A stretch of 32,372 bases of DNA, taken from contig CAMLMR010000010.1 of NCBI GenBank assembly GCA_946481335.1, forward strand, positions 1 to 32,372. Reading direction: 5' to 3'. A program made the translations under genes and the position numbers. Shown here one piece after another: positions 8,564-19,701 of the stretch. Under the pieces are notes generated by a model. It saw nothing but the letters and a program-made list of their open reading frames with translations. It did not search any database and was not told the origin of the DNA. How positions within the stretch are numbered: the stretch's first letter is position 1; each line of letters opens with the position of its first letter. This stretch comes from an uncultured Lactobacillus sp. Lineage in GTDB: Bacteria > Bacillota > Bacilli > Lactobacillales > Lactobacillaceae.

Positions 8564-8624
8564 ACAAAAAACGGGATTGTTTTTCTGCGATACATTTATA
8601 TATACGCAAAGAAACGTTCCCGTT
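8564..8624 (-). terminator. Terminator of the secreted-protein gene
   Basis: Long hairpin: AACGGGA (8618-8624 read on minus) with TCCCGTT (8570-8576), then an imperfect extension containing GCG/CGC, capped by an AT loop; T run beyond. It lies 6 bases after the gene's stop and separates it from the rpsF promoter. Confidence 0.85.
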
Positions 8625-8629
8625 ATTTT

Positions 8630-9718
8630 TTAAAAGTTATTAATAGTAAATAGTTGTGATCCACGAATTGTTAGGATGTATCCTAAACCAGCTTGGTTAA
8701 AGGCAACCCCTTCGAATTCTAGGTTAGTCTTGAACTTGGTTGTACGAACATCTCTAGGACGTAACTTGTTTAATCTGTTTACCGGAACTGATGAAATTAC
8801 ACCATCGGAAACTAGATATAAACGATTACTCTTAGGGTTGTAACCCATCCCTTGTGTTTGGAAACCTTGACCATTTGCTAGACCTTGCTTGATAGCGCGG
8901 AAAGTAACGTGGTTCTTTTTAACTTGTCCCTTGAAGATAACAATTCTACCAGCGGACTTGCCATGCATACGGTACTTAACGTATGTGTAGAAGTTACCTT
9001 TTTTATCAATCGCTAATTCATTATTGATTGAATATGAGCGACTAAACTTAAATTTAATTTGTTTAATTGGTTTTAAAGTGTTGGGACTAACTTCAACCAA
9101 TGAAGGTGCTCTTGAAACAACATCCATTTTTACATACCATAGCATGTTTGTCTTTGGATTCAATGCTAATGATTGTCCGTGACCAGCGTCAAACTTAGGA
9201 CCAAACTTAATTGCTGACATGATTTGTGGATTGCGGCTTCTAACACCAAGTCTTAATGAAGCCATGTTGGTAGTATCAACGCCTAAACTATGTAGTTTCC
9301 AAAGGTCGTATCTAACGATGGTAGTCTTAGCTTCTGGATACATCACATAAGCGTATTGACCAGACTTTGAAATAACAACACTTTGTGGATTTCCAAGATC
9401 GCCACTCCAGTTATAACTTACTGGTAAATAAAAACTAGTTACAGCGTTTCGACGGTAGTTCCCACCCTTAGCGTACATCGTGTATGGAGCGTTTTGGTAA
9501 GTTGAGTTTTCATAGTATCCATCACTAGATCCATAACTGTACTTAGGAATGTATGCATAATTTCCATTTTTTACGAAGTGTGTTGCATAGCCACCCTTCA
9601 AAGCATATCCCTTTTGATGGTAAGTCTTAATGCTAGCATTAACATTAATTCCCATGGCCATCAATAGGAAAAATGAAAAGACAAATAACAATGTCTTTAA
9701 ATCTCTTTTTAGACTCAT
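8630..9718 (-). CDS. Secreted protein with about five beta-propeller-like repeats, unknown function
   Basis: 362 residues with a clear signal peptide (basic MSLKRDLK, hydrophobic core 9-22, likely cleavage after VNA28). No LPXTG or membrane anchor, so it should be released or loosely wall-bound. The mature part carries recurring segments of the form hydrophobic strand, turn with K/N-G, hydrophobic strand: 112-127 (QSVVISKSGQYAYVMY), 182-197 (QSLALNPKTNMLWYVK), 233-248 (NELAIDKKGNFYTYVK), 289-304 (QGMGYNPKSNRLYLVS) and 335-350. This suggests a beta-propeller. The layout recalls helveticin J-type (class III bacteriocin-like) proteins that are common in lactobacilli, but that is a resemblance from memory, not a match I can test. 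Own promoter and terminator, no immunity-like neighbour. Confidence 0.75.
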   Translation of the reverse strand: MSLKRDLKTLLFVFSFFLLMAMGINVNASIKTYHQKGYALKGGYATHFVKNGNYAYIPKYSYGSSDGYYENSTYQNAPYTMYAKGGNYRRNAVTSFYLPVSYNWSGDLGNPQSVVISKSGQYAYVMYPEAKTTIVRYDLWKLHSLGVDTTNMASLRLGVRSRNPQIMSAIKFGPKFDAGHGQSLALNPKTNMLWYVKMDVVSRAPSLVEVSPNTLKPIKQIKFKFSRSYSINNELAIDKKGNFYTYVKYRMHGKSAGRIVIFKGQVKKNHVTFRAIKQGLANGQGFQTQGMGYNPKSNRLYLVSDGVISSVPVNRLNKLRPRDVRTTKFKTNLEFEGVAFNQAGLGYILTIRGSQLFTINNF

Positions 9719-9749
9719 ATGAATATCCCCTCAATCTTTATATAACTTA

Positions 9750-9778
9750 ATTCTATCATCAATTTAATGGGGGGTTAA
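9750..9778 (-). promoter_or_regulatory. Promoter of the secreted-protein gene
   Basis: Minus-strand TTAACC (9773-9778), 17 bases, TAGAAT (9750-9755) with TGA directly before it (extended -10). The gap 9719-9810 holds no convincing terminator for the upstream MFS gene, so some read-through is likely. Confidence 0.5.
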
Positions 9779-9810
9779 TTAAGATTTTATTAATTTATTA
9801 GTTATTTGAT

Positions 9811-11100
9811 TTAGTTAATTTGTTCTGCATGCTCCTCTACATATAAATCATCTTTTTTAATGTTTCTAACGAATTGAGAAATACTCAATACCGTGTAAAC
9901 AATTAGGATTAATCCACTAATTACCATGATGTAGCTGCCACGTGGAAACATATCATATAGCCATGTGTAGACCAGTGTTCCAAATGGCATGATTGCGTAT
10001 CCGACAGTATATAGGGTCGAACTAACCCTGCCCAAAATATTATGTTCGACGGTACTTTGAAGACGAATCTCAATGGCCAAATCAAAGATGGCAAAAGATA
10101 ATTCCATTAATAAGGACAATAGCATCCCGATTACCGACACAATCATTTGGTTTCTAGTAACGGTAAATAAAGCACCCAATCCAACCAAACTAATGCCGAC
10201 TAAAATCATTGTCGACATAATCTTAATCCCAAAATGATTTTGTTGTCTTAAACGACTAGTGATTAAGCTGCCAGTTAAATAACCGATTGAATATCCGGTT
10301 TCTGTCCAAATCACGACCGAATTGGGCAAACCCAATTGGTTAACGATAATGAATGGACTACCGGTAACGACAGCCGTGTAGAAGAAATTAACCACAATTT
10401 CGGCCACAATGCTGTCTCGAATAAATGGACGTTTTTTAACGTATTTAATTGTTTGTTTAAACTGTTCTTTTTGCGATAATCGTTCTCGTTTTTCATCATG
10501 CACTTCAAAGAAGTGAAGCGACATCATGATAAGCATCGCCACCAATGTCGCAGCGATTTCTAAAGCAATCAATCCCTCAACACTGATTAAAGCATAGAGC
10601 GTAATTCCTAAGACCGGCGATAATATTCTAGATGCAGATGCCACTGCGGTGGTGAGCGAGGTCAGTTTGGCCACATCCGTCATTCTGACTAATTGGCGAA
10701 TTGAAGCCGAATAAGCTGTGTTTCTCAAGTTTACTAGGATTGAATCAATCGCAATAAAAATGGCGACCGGAATCAACAATGATCCACCATGGAAAAATGG
10801 TAATGCTAACGCCAAAGCTAAAAAACCAATCATTCTGAGGACATATCCCCAAAAGATGATGCGCTTATGGTTATGCGTATCAACGAAATTTCCAATCGGA
10901 ATAAACGTCAATAAACTAATCAATGGACCAACCGCAATATTCATTCCAAAACTCAATGGAGAATGGGTGGCATGTAATAGCATGAAACTAATCCCATATT
11001 GGAAAATCCCATAACTAAAAGCTCCTAATCCATTACTGGTCAATGACTTAATAATTTGTTGGTTTGATTCGCTTTGAGTTAATTGATTTTGGTTTTCCAT
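9811..11100 (-). CDS. MFS transporter (EntS/MFS_3-like efflux family)
   Basis: 429 residues with about 12 transmembrane segments; the N-terminal 25 residues are hydrophilic and Gln/Ser-rich. Motif A-like loop IGNFVDTHNHKR after TM2 (about 70-81); basic central loop EVHDEKRERLSQKEQ (about 197-211) linking the two halves. The layout fits the exporters related to enterobactin/macrolide efflux (MFS_3) more than sugar importers. Substrate unknown. ATG has GGGGGGTGA upstream. Lies between gyrA and the secreted-protein gene with its own promoter; the same orientation as the secreted protein allows, but does not show, a functional link. Confidence 0.85.
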   Translation of the reverse strand: MENQNQLTQSESNQQIIKSLTSNGLGAFSYGIFQYGISFMLLHATHSPLSFGMNIAVGPLISLLTFIPIGNFVDTHNHKRIIFWGYVLRMIGFLALALALPFFHGGSLLIPVAIFIAIDSILVNLRNTAYSASIRQLVRMTDVAKLTSLTTAVASASRILSPVLGITLYALISVEGLIALEIAATLVAMLIMMSLHFFEVHDEKRERLSQKEQFKQTIKYVKKRPFIRDSIVAEIVVNFFYTAVVTGSPFIIVNQLGLPNSVVIWTETGYSIGYLTGSLITSRLRQQNHFGIKIMSTMILVGISLVGLGALFTVTRNQMIVSVIGMLLSLLMELSFAIFDLAIEIRLQSTVEHNILGRVSSTLYTVGYAIMPFGTLVYTWLYDMFPRGSYIMVISGLILIVYTVLSISQFVRNIKKDDLYVEEHAEQIN

Positions 11101-11138
11101 TCGCTCACCCCCCGTTTTTCTAAGTGTGTTAAGGCCTC

Positions 11139-11167
11139 ATTATAGATTTATTGGTACCTAACCACAA
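11139..11167 (-). promoter_or_regulatory. Promoter of the MFS gene
   Basis: Minus-strand TTGTGG (11162-11167), 17 bases, perfect TATAAT (11139-11144). Confidence 0.55.
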
Positions 11168-11168
11168 T

Positions 11169-11216
11169 AAAAAAGCTTTCATCATAGGATTTTATGTCCT
11201 ACATGAAAGCTTTTTT
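11169..11216 (-). terminator. Strong terminator after gyrA
   Basis: Arms AAAAAAGCTTTCAT and ATGAAAGCTTTTTT, with an inner TAGGA/TCCTA helix and a 7-base loop. T runs on both sides make it usable in both directions; it ends the yaaA-recF-gyrB-gyrA operon. Confidence 0.93.
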
Positions 11217-11225
11217 GTTTAACGA

Positions 11226-13763
11226 TTATTCTTCATCGTTGTTATTTGTTTCATCAGTTGATTCTGCATTATCAGAACTTACTTCAGCAGTTTGTTCTTC
11301 AGCATCATCTTCTGTTTCGTCTTCTTTTTGAACACGGGCAACAGTTGATACTCTAGAATCTTCATCAATCTTGATTAAGTGAACCCCTAGAGTAGCACGA
11401 CCGGTTTGTGAAACATCAGCAATACTAAATCTGATCATAACACCCTTGTCAGTAACAAGCATGATATCTTCATCACCAGAAACAGTAGTCAATCCAGCTA
11501 ATGGACCATTCTTTTCAGTCACGTTAACTGTCTTGATACCTTTACCACCACGGCCCTTGATTTGGTATTCGGAAGCAGGAGTTTGCTTACCATAACCATT
11601 TTCAGAGATAACAAAGACGTTGTCGTTTGGATCTAATACATCCCCACCAACTACGTAATCATTTTCTCTTAGGCGAATACCACGAACCCCGGTAGCAGAA
11701 CGTCCCATTGAACGAACGTCTGAAACCTTGAAGCTGACACAGTAACCTAAGTGAGTACCAATAATAATGTTTTGGTCTTCAGATACTGTTGATACACGCA
11801 TCAATTCATCTTCATCTTTCAAGTGAATAGCCTTTAGACCATTACTTCTGATGTTTTGGAATTCATCGATTGGTGTACGTTTTACAGTTCCCTTTAGGGT
11901 TGTGAAGAATAGGAATCTACCGTCGTTACTTTCGTTATCATCAACTGGAATAACAGCTTGAATCTTTTCATCTGTATCAATTCCTAATAGGTTGATGATT
12001 GGAATACCCTTAGCGGAACGACCGTATTCAGGGATTTCGTAACCCTTCATTCTGTATACCTTACCTAGGTTAGTAAAGAATAGTAATGAATGGTGGGTAG
12101 TCGTTGCTAATAAGTGTTCGATAAAGTCATCATCGTGGACACCCATTCCTTGAACACCACGACCACCACGGTTTTGGCTCTTGAATTCTGAAGTAGCAGT
12201 ACGCTTAATGTAACCGTTGTGAGTCAATGTAATCATGATATCTTCTTCAGCGATTAAGTCTTCGTCTTCGATACTTAGAACTTCACCAACACGTAGTTCG
12301 GTCTTTCTTTCGTCACCATATTTTTCTTGGATTTCTAGTAATTCTTGATAGATTAATTCATTAATCTTTTCGCGACTACCTAGAATTTCCTTATAGTGTT
12401 CGATGTCTTTTAATAGTTCAGCATGTTCGCTAACAATCTTGTCGCGTTCCAAACCAGTCAATCTAACAAGACGCATGTCCAAGATAGCTTGAGCTTGCTT
12501 ATCAGTTAGTGAGAATTCACTCATTAATTGATCCTTGGCGATAGCTGAAGTTTGTGATTCACGAATGATTGTAATAACACGGTCAATGTTATCCAATGCC
12601 ACAATCAAACCGGCTAAGATATGAGCACGGTTTTCAGCTTTGGCTAATTCGTATTCAGTACGACGTTTGATAACGTTAACTTGGTGTTCCAAATATTCAT
12701 TCAAGATTTCTTTCAAACTTAAAATTCTTGGAGTACCGTCAACGATAGCTAGCATGTTAAAACTAAAGCTAGTTTGCATTAATGTTAGCTTGTATAGATT
12801 GTTTAGAACAACTTGAGCAGATGCATCACGTCTAACATCAATCACTATTCTCATACCATCACGGTCAGATTCATCATTGATATCAGTAATTCCATCTAGT
12901 CGTTTATCACGAACTAGGTTGGCGATATGTTCGATTAACTTCGCCTTGTTAACCATATATGGAATTTCAGTGGCGATAATGCGTTGCTTACCACTCTTTT
13001 GTTCTTCAATTTCAGTCTTGGCACGTAGCACGATGCTACCCTTACCAGATTCATAAGCTCTTCTAATTCCAGATTTACCTAAAACAACCCCACCAGTTGG
13101 GAAGTCAGGTCCAGGTAATGCTTCCATCAAGTCAGCAGTAGTAGCTTCTGGATTGTTCATCAAGATATGAATTGCTGAGATTACTTCGCTTAAATTGTGA
13201 GGTGGAATGTTTGTAGCCATCCCAACGGCAATTCCGGAAGCACCATTAACAAGTAGGTTAGGGAAACGAGAAGGTAATACTTCTGGTTCTCTTTCACTAC
13301 CATCGAAGTTATCTTGGAAATCGACAGTGTCCTTGTTAATGTCTCTTAGCATTTCCATCCCAATTTTACTTAGTTTTGCTTCGGTATAACGCATGGCAGC
13401 GGCACCGTCACCATCGACAGAACCGAAGTTACCATGTCCATTAACCAATGGATATCTGTAACTAAATGTTTGGGCCATTCTAACCATTGATCCATAAACT
13501 GCAGCGTCACCATGGGGGTGATACTTACCAAGAGTATCCCCTACGATTCTGGCAGACTTACGGAATGGTTTATCAGGAGTCAAACCAAGTTCACGCATAT
13601 CGTATAGGATTCTTCTGTGAACTGGTTTCATTCCGTCTCGAACATCAGGAAGGGCACGCGCAACGATAACACTCATTGCGTAGTCCAAGAATGATGTTTT
13701 CATTTTTTCAGATAAGTCAACGTTTTCAATACGATGGCTTGATAAATCTTCATTATTGGCCAA
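11226..13763 (-). CDS. gyrA: DNA gyrase subunit A
   Basis: Breakage-rejoining subunit of gyrase, which introduces negative supercoils with GyrB. I take UUG at 13761-13763 as the start ([15 protein letters not shown], 845 residues), because GGAGG lies 8 bases upstream; an in-frame TTG at 13778 overlaps that GGAGG. Winged-helix and tower domains about 20-500, catalytic Tyr126 in AAMRYTEA. GyrA box QNRGGRG (530-536; the E. coli/B. subtilis form is QRRGGRG). Six-bladed C-terminal DNA-wrapping domain about 500-800, then a very acidic Glu/Asp/Asn/Thr tail. The quinolone-determining region reads [10 protein letters not shown] (82-91): Ala87 and Gly91 stand where E. coli has Ser83 and Asp87. A parS-like palindrome occupies the gap to gyrB. 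Confidence 0.97.
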   Translation of the reverse strand: MANNEDLSSHRIENVDLSEKMKTSFLDYAMSVIVARALPDVRDGMKPVHRRILYDMRELGLTPDKPFRKSARIVGDTLGKYHPHGDAAVYGSMVRMAQTFSYRYPLVNGHGNFGSVDGDGAAAMRYTEAKLSKIGMEMLRDINKDTVDFQDNFDGSEREPEVLPSRFPNLLVNGASGIAVGMATNIPPHNLSEVISAIHILMNNPEATTADLMEALPGPDFPTGGVVLGKSGIRRAYESGKGSIVLRAKTEIEEQKSGKQRIIATEIPYMVNKAKLIEHIANLVRDKRLDGITDINDESDRDGMRIVIDVRRDASAQVVLNNLYKLTLMQTSFSFNMLAIVDGTPRILSLKEILNEYLEHQVNVIKRRTEYELAKAENRAHILAGLIVALDNIDRVITIIRESQTSAIAKDQLMSEFSLTDKQAQAILDMRLVRLTGLERDKIVSEHAELLKDIEHYKEILGSREKINELIYQELLEIQEKYGDERKTELRVGEVLSIEDEDLIAEEDIMITLTHNGYIKRTATSEFKSQNRGGRGVQGMGVHDDDFIEHLLATTTHHSLLFFTNLGKVYRMKGYEIPEYGRSAKGIPIINLLGIDTDEKIQAVIPVDDNESNDGRFLFFTTLKGTVKRTPIDEFQNIRSNGLKAIHLKDEDELMRVSTVSEDQNIIIGTHLGYCVSFKVSDVRSMGRSATGVRGIRLRENDYVVGGDVLDPNDNVFVISENGYGKQTPASEYQIKGRGGKGIKTVNVTEKNGPLAGLTTVSGDEDIMLVTDKGVMIRFSIADVSQTGRATLGVHLIKIDEDSRVSTVARVQKEDETEDDAEEQTAEVSSDNAESTDETNNNDEE

Positions 13764-13799
13764 TGTTTTTACCTCCAATTCATGGTCGTTACATTAAAA

Positions 13800-13815
13800 T
13801 GTTTCACATGAAACA
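13800..13815. other. parS-like site in the gyrB-gyrA gap
   Basis: TGTTTCACATGAAACA, 15 of 16 bases like the conserved ParB-binding palindrome TGTTTCACGTGAAACA, inside the longer near-palindrome 13797-13818. The same sequence in the opposite orientation is at 25501-25516. Confidence 0.75.
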
Positions 13816-13821
13816 TTTGTG

Positions 13822-15786
<1,965 letters not shown>

Positions 15787-15791
15787 TCAGA

Positions 15792-16907
15792 CTATTCTTC
15801 TACGACTTGCCCACTTGAAATATTGAACACCTTTGGATCAGATATTAAATCGCGAGCAATTCCGCTTAGACTCGTAGTCGTCAAAAACGTTTGCACTTTA
15901 TCTTGAATTGACTTTAGTAAATGAGTCTGACGATTATCGTCTAACTCGGATAAAACATCATCCAACAATAGGATTGGATATTCGTTCGTTTCTTCCTTCA
16001 TCAAATCAATTTCGGCTAACTTAACCGAAAGTGCGGATGTTCTTTGTTGGCCCTGTGAGCCAAACGTCGAAACATCTTTTCCGTTGATAATAAACTGTAA
16101 ATCATCACGATGCGGACCATATAAGGTATTTCCCTGTCTAATTTCCTTGTCCTTATTTTCTTCAAACAATTCCTTTAAACCGGTATAAATATCATTTTCG
16201 TTGGTCTGCTGTTTTTTCTTTAATGCGCAGACATATTTAAATTTCAACTCTTCTTTACCTTGTGAAATTTCAGAGTGAATATTTGCTGCCCATCCCTGCA
16301 ATTTCTTTAACAATTCCAAACGTTGAAAGATTAACTTGGCACCGTATGCAGCTAATTGATCGGACAAAACATCTAAGTAGAGTTTATCTGAGGCTTCTTT
16401 TAGCTGTAACTGCTTCAAGTAGTTATTTCGTTGTTTTAGAATCTTGCGGTATTGAGAATTATTGTATAAATACTGACTGCTCATCTGACCAAATTCCATG
16501 TCCATGAAGCGACGGCGCACTGTCGGTGCTCCCTTAACGATGGATAAATCCTCCGGAGCAAACAAAATCACGTTTAGTTCACCCACGTATGAGGATAATT
16601 TGGCCTGTTCGAGTTGATTTACCTTTGCACGTTTGCCTTTCTTTCCCAAATCGATTTCCAACTTGGTGGTGCCTAGCTCTTTTTCAACCTCTCCATAGAC
16701 CTGAGCGTTTTCATTTTCCCAATTAATCAAATCGCGATTATTATTGGTACGATGACTACGCGTTAGAGCTAAAACGTATATTGCCTCTAACATATTGGTC
16801 TTTCCTTGGGCATTGTTTCCCAACAGTACGTTGATTGAAGGTGAGAACTGCACCTCTACATCGCTATAATTACGAAAATTACGTAATTTGAGTTCTTTTA
16901 ATTTCAT
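15792..16907 (-). CDS. recF: DNA replication and repair protein RecF
   Basis: SMC-like ATPase that with RecO/RecR loads RecA at gapped DNA. 371 residues, starting MKLKELKLRNFRNYSDVEV. Walker A GNNAQGKT (30-37), ABC signature segment TFGSQGQQRT (about 280-289), and Walker B ILLLDDVLSELDD (about 313-325). Starts only 9 bases after the yaaA stop, with a weak AGTAGG ribosome binding site, so translation is probably coupled. Standard position between yaaA and gyrB. Confidence 0.97.
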   Translation of the reverse strand: MKLKELKLRNFRNYSDVEVQFSPSINVLLGNNAQGKTNMLEAIYVLALTRSHRTNNNRDLINWENENAQVYGEVEKELGTTKLEIDLGKKGKRAKVNQLEQAKLSSYVGELNVILFAPEDLSIVKGAPTVRRRFMDMEFGQMSSQYLYNNSQYRKILKQRNNYLKQLQLKEASDKLYLDVLSDQLAAYGAKLIFQRLELLKKLQGWAANIHSEISQGKEELKFKYVCALKKKQQTNENDIYTGLKELFEENKDKEIRQGNTLYGPHRDDLQFIINGKDVSTFGSQGQQRTSALSVKLAEIDLMKEETNEYPILLLDDVLSELDDNRQTHLLKSIQDKVQTFLTTTSLSGIARDLISDPKVFNISSGQVVEE

Positions 16908-16916
16908 AAATAAAGC

Positions 16917-17135
16917 CTACTTTTTGCGAATAAAAAACAAACCAACATCAATCACTTCAACGTTATCCCCGTCGTATAATTTCTTACCACGACGATTTTC
17001 AGGTTCATCGTTTAGTTTCACTGCATGGTCCTTTAAATACCACTTAGCTTGACCACCGGAAGATACGACATCTTCTTCCTTCAACAACTGACCTAATGTT
17101 ATATATTCGGTATCGATGAAAACATTCTTTTTCAA
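16917..17135 (-). CDS. yaaA: S4-domain RNA-binding protein YaaA
   Basis: Small S4-like RNA-binding protein, 72 residues if UUG at 17133-17135 is used (MKKNVFIDTEYITLGQLL). This start matches the length of Bacillus YaaA and has AAGGTGG 8 bases upstream; a GTG at 17145-17147 in the same frame would add four residues but lies within that ribosome binding site. The S4 signature SSGGQAKWYL and NDEPENRRGKKLYDGD is clear. Its exact role is unsettled; ribosome-related function is supposed from the domain. First gene of the yaaA-recF-gyrB-gyrA operon, separated here from dnaN by pepQ. Confidence 0.93.
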   Translation of the reverse strand: MKKNVFIDTEYITLGQLLKEEDVVSSGGQAKWYLKDHAVKLNDEPENRRGKKLYDGDNVEVIDVGLFFIRKK

Positions 17136-17162
17136 AACTTCACCCACCTTTTCCTATGTATT

Positions 17163-17187
17163 ATTATACCCTTTTGAAGGTCAAAAG
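17163..17187 (-). promoter_or_regulatory. Promoter -10 and dyad of the yaaA-recF-gyrB-gyrA operon
   Basis: Minus-strand TATAAT (17163-17168) stands directly beside an inverted repeat CTTTTGA-CCT-TCAAAAG (17171-17187). The usual -35 position has no good hexamer, so the dyad may bind an activator or a repressor. Upstream, CTAAGC and GCTTAG (14-base gap, about 17216-17242) could form another hairpin. The rest of the 17148-17295 gap shows nothing else. Confidence 0.5.
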
Positions 17188-17295
17188 TATAGTTTATAAG
17201 CTGATTTCCGCCTTTCTAAGCAATTATATAAATAAGCTTAGTAGTTTGTTAAATTCATGCCAAAATCGCTCATATCCTTAAAAAATCACTTTAAA

Positions 17296-17334
17296 CGCAA
17301 AAAGAACCCCTTAGATAACTTTCTAAGGGGTCTT
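17296..17334 (-). terminator. Terminator after pepQ
   Basis: Stem AAGA-CCCCTTAGA (17302-17315, one bulged A) with TCTAAGGGGTCTT (17322-17334), 6-base loop, T run on the minus strand. It insulates pepQ from the yaaA operon. Confidence 0.85.
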
Positions 17335-17337
17335 ATT

Positions 17338-18432
17338 TTATAAATATTTAATTTCTTTAGGTGTATGGGTAAATGGTTCGCATCCATCTTCGGTTACGTA
17401 TACGCAATCTTCGATTCGAACACCCGCAAATCCTGGAACGTAAATTCCGGGTTCAATTGAGAAACACATTCCTGGTTTTAAGACCATCTTGTTTCCTTCC
17501 ATGATTGATGGGAATTCGTGTTCAGACATCCCCATTCCATGGCCTAAACGATGAATAAAGTACTTACCATATCCAGCCTTTTCGATGATGTCTCTTGCGA
17601 CCTTATCGACTTCTTCAGCTGTTACACCTGGTTTTACGAATTCCATCGCAGCTAATTGAGCTTCTAAACAGACATCATATATTTCTTTTTGTTTATCGCT
17701 AATTTCTCCAACGGCAACGGTTCTAGTGGCATCTGAGATGTATCCATCATGAACTGTTCCTAGATCAAATAGCACCATTTCATTTTCTTTAACTAAATTA
17801 TCGGAGGTTGCACCATGTGGTTCAGCAGCATGTGCTCCTGCTTGAACTAAGGTATCAAAACTCATTTCCATGACACCCTTTTGTTTTAGTGCATATTCCA
17901 ATTCAGCGACTACTGATTTTTCAGACTTACCTGCTTTTAATGCTGCGAAACCTTTTTCAAAAGCAAAATCTGCTTCTTTACCCGCTTCTTTTAACTTTTC
18001 GATTTCGTCTGGAGTCTTAATCAAACGCATTGTGTTCAAGTAATCAGTAACATCTGTCTCGAAAGTTACATCTTGCAACTCTCTGTGTAAATTTTCTAGA
18101 CGGGCAACTGTTAGGTTTTCTTTTTCAATTCCTGCTGATTTTGGCGTTTCCACTCTTTGTTGAACATGAGCAGCAATCTTTTGCCATGGATTTTCATGAT
18201 CTAAGTATCCATAAACATCGTATGGAAAACCAGTGTCTTTAATAGCTTCTACTTCCAATGCGGGTGCAAACATAAACGGATCCTTTTCAGGGAATACGAT
18301 TAATGCTAATACCCTCTCTACTGGGTCACTATAGAATCCAGTTAAGTATTGAATTGTTTTCGGATCACTTAGATATGTGAAATCTAATCCGTTGTTGTAG
18401 GTCCAGTCCTGGATTGACTTTATCTTAGACAT
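17338..18432 (-). CDS. pepQ: Xaa-Pro dipeptidase (prolidase), M24 family
   Basis: Cytoplasmic metallopeptidase that splits X-Pro dipeptides, a late step in casein or peptide use in lactobacilli. 364 residues: creatinase-like N-domain about 1-130 and pita-bread catalytic domain about 140-360. All five metal ligands are seen: Asp223 (FDLG), Asp234 (SDATR), His298 (RLGHGMG), Glu327 (SIEPGIY) and Glu341 (VRIED). ATG has AAGGAGGGG 8 bases upstream. It lies between dnaN and yaaA, a pair that is usually adjacent in Firmicutes, and is bounded by terminators on both sides, so it is a self-contained transcription unit. I see only weak promoter candidates in the AT-rich gap 18433-18503. Prolidase versus aminopeptidase P is decided by length and sequence feel only. 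Confidence 0.9.
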   Translation of the reverse strand: MSKIKSIQDWTYNNGLDFTYLSDPKTIQYLTGFYSDPVERVLALIVFPEKDPFMFAPALEVEAIKDTGFPYDVYGYLDHENPWQKIAAHVQQRVETPKSAGIEKENLTVARLENLHRELQDVTFETDVTDYLNTMRLIKTPDEIEKLKEAGKEADFAFEKGFAALKAGKSEKSVVAELEYALKQKGVMEMSFDTLVQAGAHAAEPHGATSDNLVKENEMVLFDLGTVHDGYISDATRTVAVGEISDKQKEIYDVCLEAQLAAMEFVKPGVTAEEVDKVARDIIEKAGYGKYFIHRLGHGMGMSEHEFPSIMEGNKMVLKPGMCFSIEPGIYVPGFAGVRIEDCVYVTEDGCEPFTHTPKEIKYL

Positions 18433-18503
18433 GTAAAACCCCTCCTTTTAGTATATCTTAGACTAAAATTACAAAAATTAAAACAATTATTAATTCGTAA
18501 ATT

Positions 18504-18544
18504 AAAAAACGCGACCTCTTTATTAGACAGGAGTCGCGTTTTAT
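18504..18544 (-). terminator. Terminator after dnaN
   Basis: 10-bp arms AAAACGCGAC (18506-18515) and GTCGCGTTTT (18533-18542) with A/T runs on both sides; bidirectional in appearance. It ends the dnaA-dnaN transcript before pepQ. Confidence 0.92.
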
Positions 18545-18564
18545 TAGATGAATTATTAAAATCC

Positions 18565-19701
18565 CTAGAAAGTACGTACTGGGGTGATTAATTCGATGAA
18601 GTTTTCAGCATCTTCAGAAGGAACAAGGGTGAATGGACGTAATGATGATGTGAATGAAACATTGATCATTGAGTGTCCAAAGGCACGTAGGGCGTCCTTC
18701 ATGTAGTCAGGGTTGAAGGAAATTTCTAAATCATTTCCAGCAACTTCTTTGCTTTCAACTTCTTCTTCAACGTTACCAACGTCTGGAGAGTTACCAGAGA
18801 TAGTTACTTGTTTAACATTAGCCTTGATAGTTAACTTAACAACGTTATTTCTTGATTCGTGAGATAGAAGTGAAGCTCTTTCGATAGCTCCAAGTAGTTC
18901 GTATGCATCGAATTGAACGTTAGTTTCTGATTCTTTTGGAATCAATCTAGAAGTATCTGGGTATGTTCCTTCAAGTAATCTTGAGTAGAAGTATGTGCTG
19001 CCAATAGTGAATAGCACTTGGTTTTCTGTAATCTTCATCTTAACATTTTCAGTATCATCTGAAATCATCTTTGATAGTTCTGAAAGACTGCTACCAGGGA
19101 TAATAACGTCGTATTCGCCTTGGTTATCTGGTAGAGCCACTTTACGTTGACTTAGACGGTGTGAATCAGTTGCTACAGCAAATAAAGTACCGTCTTTTAG
19201 AACAAAATGAACACCAGTTAAAATAGGGCGACTTTCTTGGTTTGATACGGCAATAACAGTTTGGTTAATGATTTCCTTGAATACATCACCTGATAATGAA
19301 ATTTCGTTATCATTTTCAATTTCAGGTAAGTGTGGGTAATCAGCTGCATCTAAACCATTGATAGTGAATGATGAAGTTCCTGAAGTGATTTCAGTTTGGA
19401 AACCATTTGCAACAGAAAGTGTCATTTTATCACTAGGTAATTTCTTAACGATTCCACTGAAGAATCTAGCAGGTAAAACGATTGAACCTTCTTCTTCAAT
19501 GATTAGTTCGTTATCTGCATCGTTTTTATCAATAACAGTTTCGATAGAAACATCAGCATTGCTACCAGTTAAAATCAAACCTTCGTTTGATACTGTTAGC
19601 TTTAGACCAGTCAAAATAGGAATAGTGGTTTTTGATGAAATTGCTCTTGAAACCATGTTGATTCCTTGAATGAATGCTGATCGTTTGATTGAAAATTTCA
19701 T
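18565..19701 (-). CDS. dnaN: DNA polymerase III beta subunit (sliding clamp)
   Basis: 378 residues forming three similar clamp domains (about 1-125, 126-250 and 251-378); the dimer encircles DNA and tethers PolC, DnaE, MutS, ligase and others. Starts MKFSIKRSAFIQGINMVSRAIS, with the conserved TIPILTGL segment near residue 26 and the C-terminal LVPSEDAENFIELITPVRTF end. ATG preceded by GAGGAG. Lies 167 bases beyond dnaA, with the unwinding region of oriC in the gap. No clear dnaN promoter seen in that gap. Confidence 0.98.
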   Translation of the reverse strand: MKFSIKRSAFIQGINMVSRAISSKTTIPILTGLKLTVSNEGLILTGSNADVSIETVIDKNDADNELIIEEEGSIVLPARFFSGIVKKLPSDKMTLSVANGFQTEITSGTSSFTINGLDAADYPHLPEIENDNEISLSGDVFKEIINQTVIAVSNQESRPILTGVHFVLKDGTLFAVATDSHRLSQRKVALPDNQGEYDVIIPGSSLSELSKMISDDTENVKMKITENQVLFTIGSTYFYSRLLEGTYPDTSRLIPKESETNVQFDAYELLGAIERASLLSHESRNNVVKLTIKANVKQVTISGNSPDVGNVEEEVESKEVAGNDLEISFNPDYMKDALRAFGHSMINVSFTSSLRPFTLVPSEDAENFIELITPVRTF

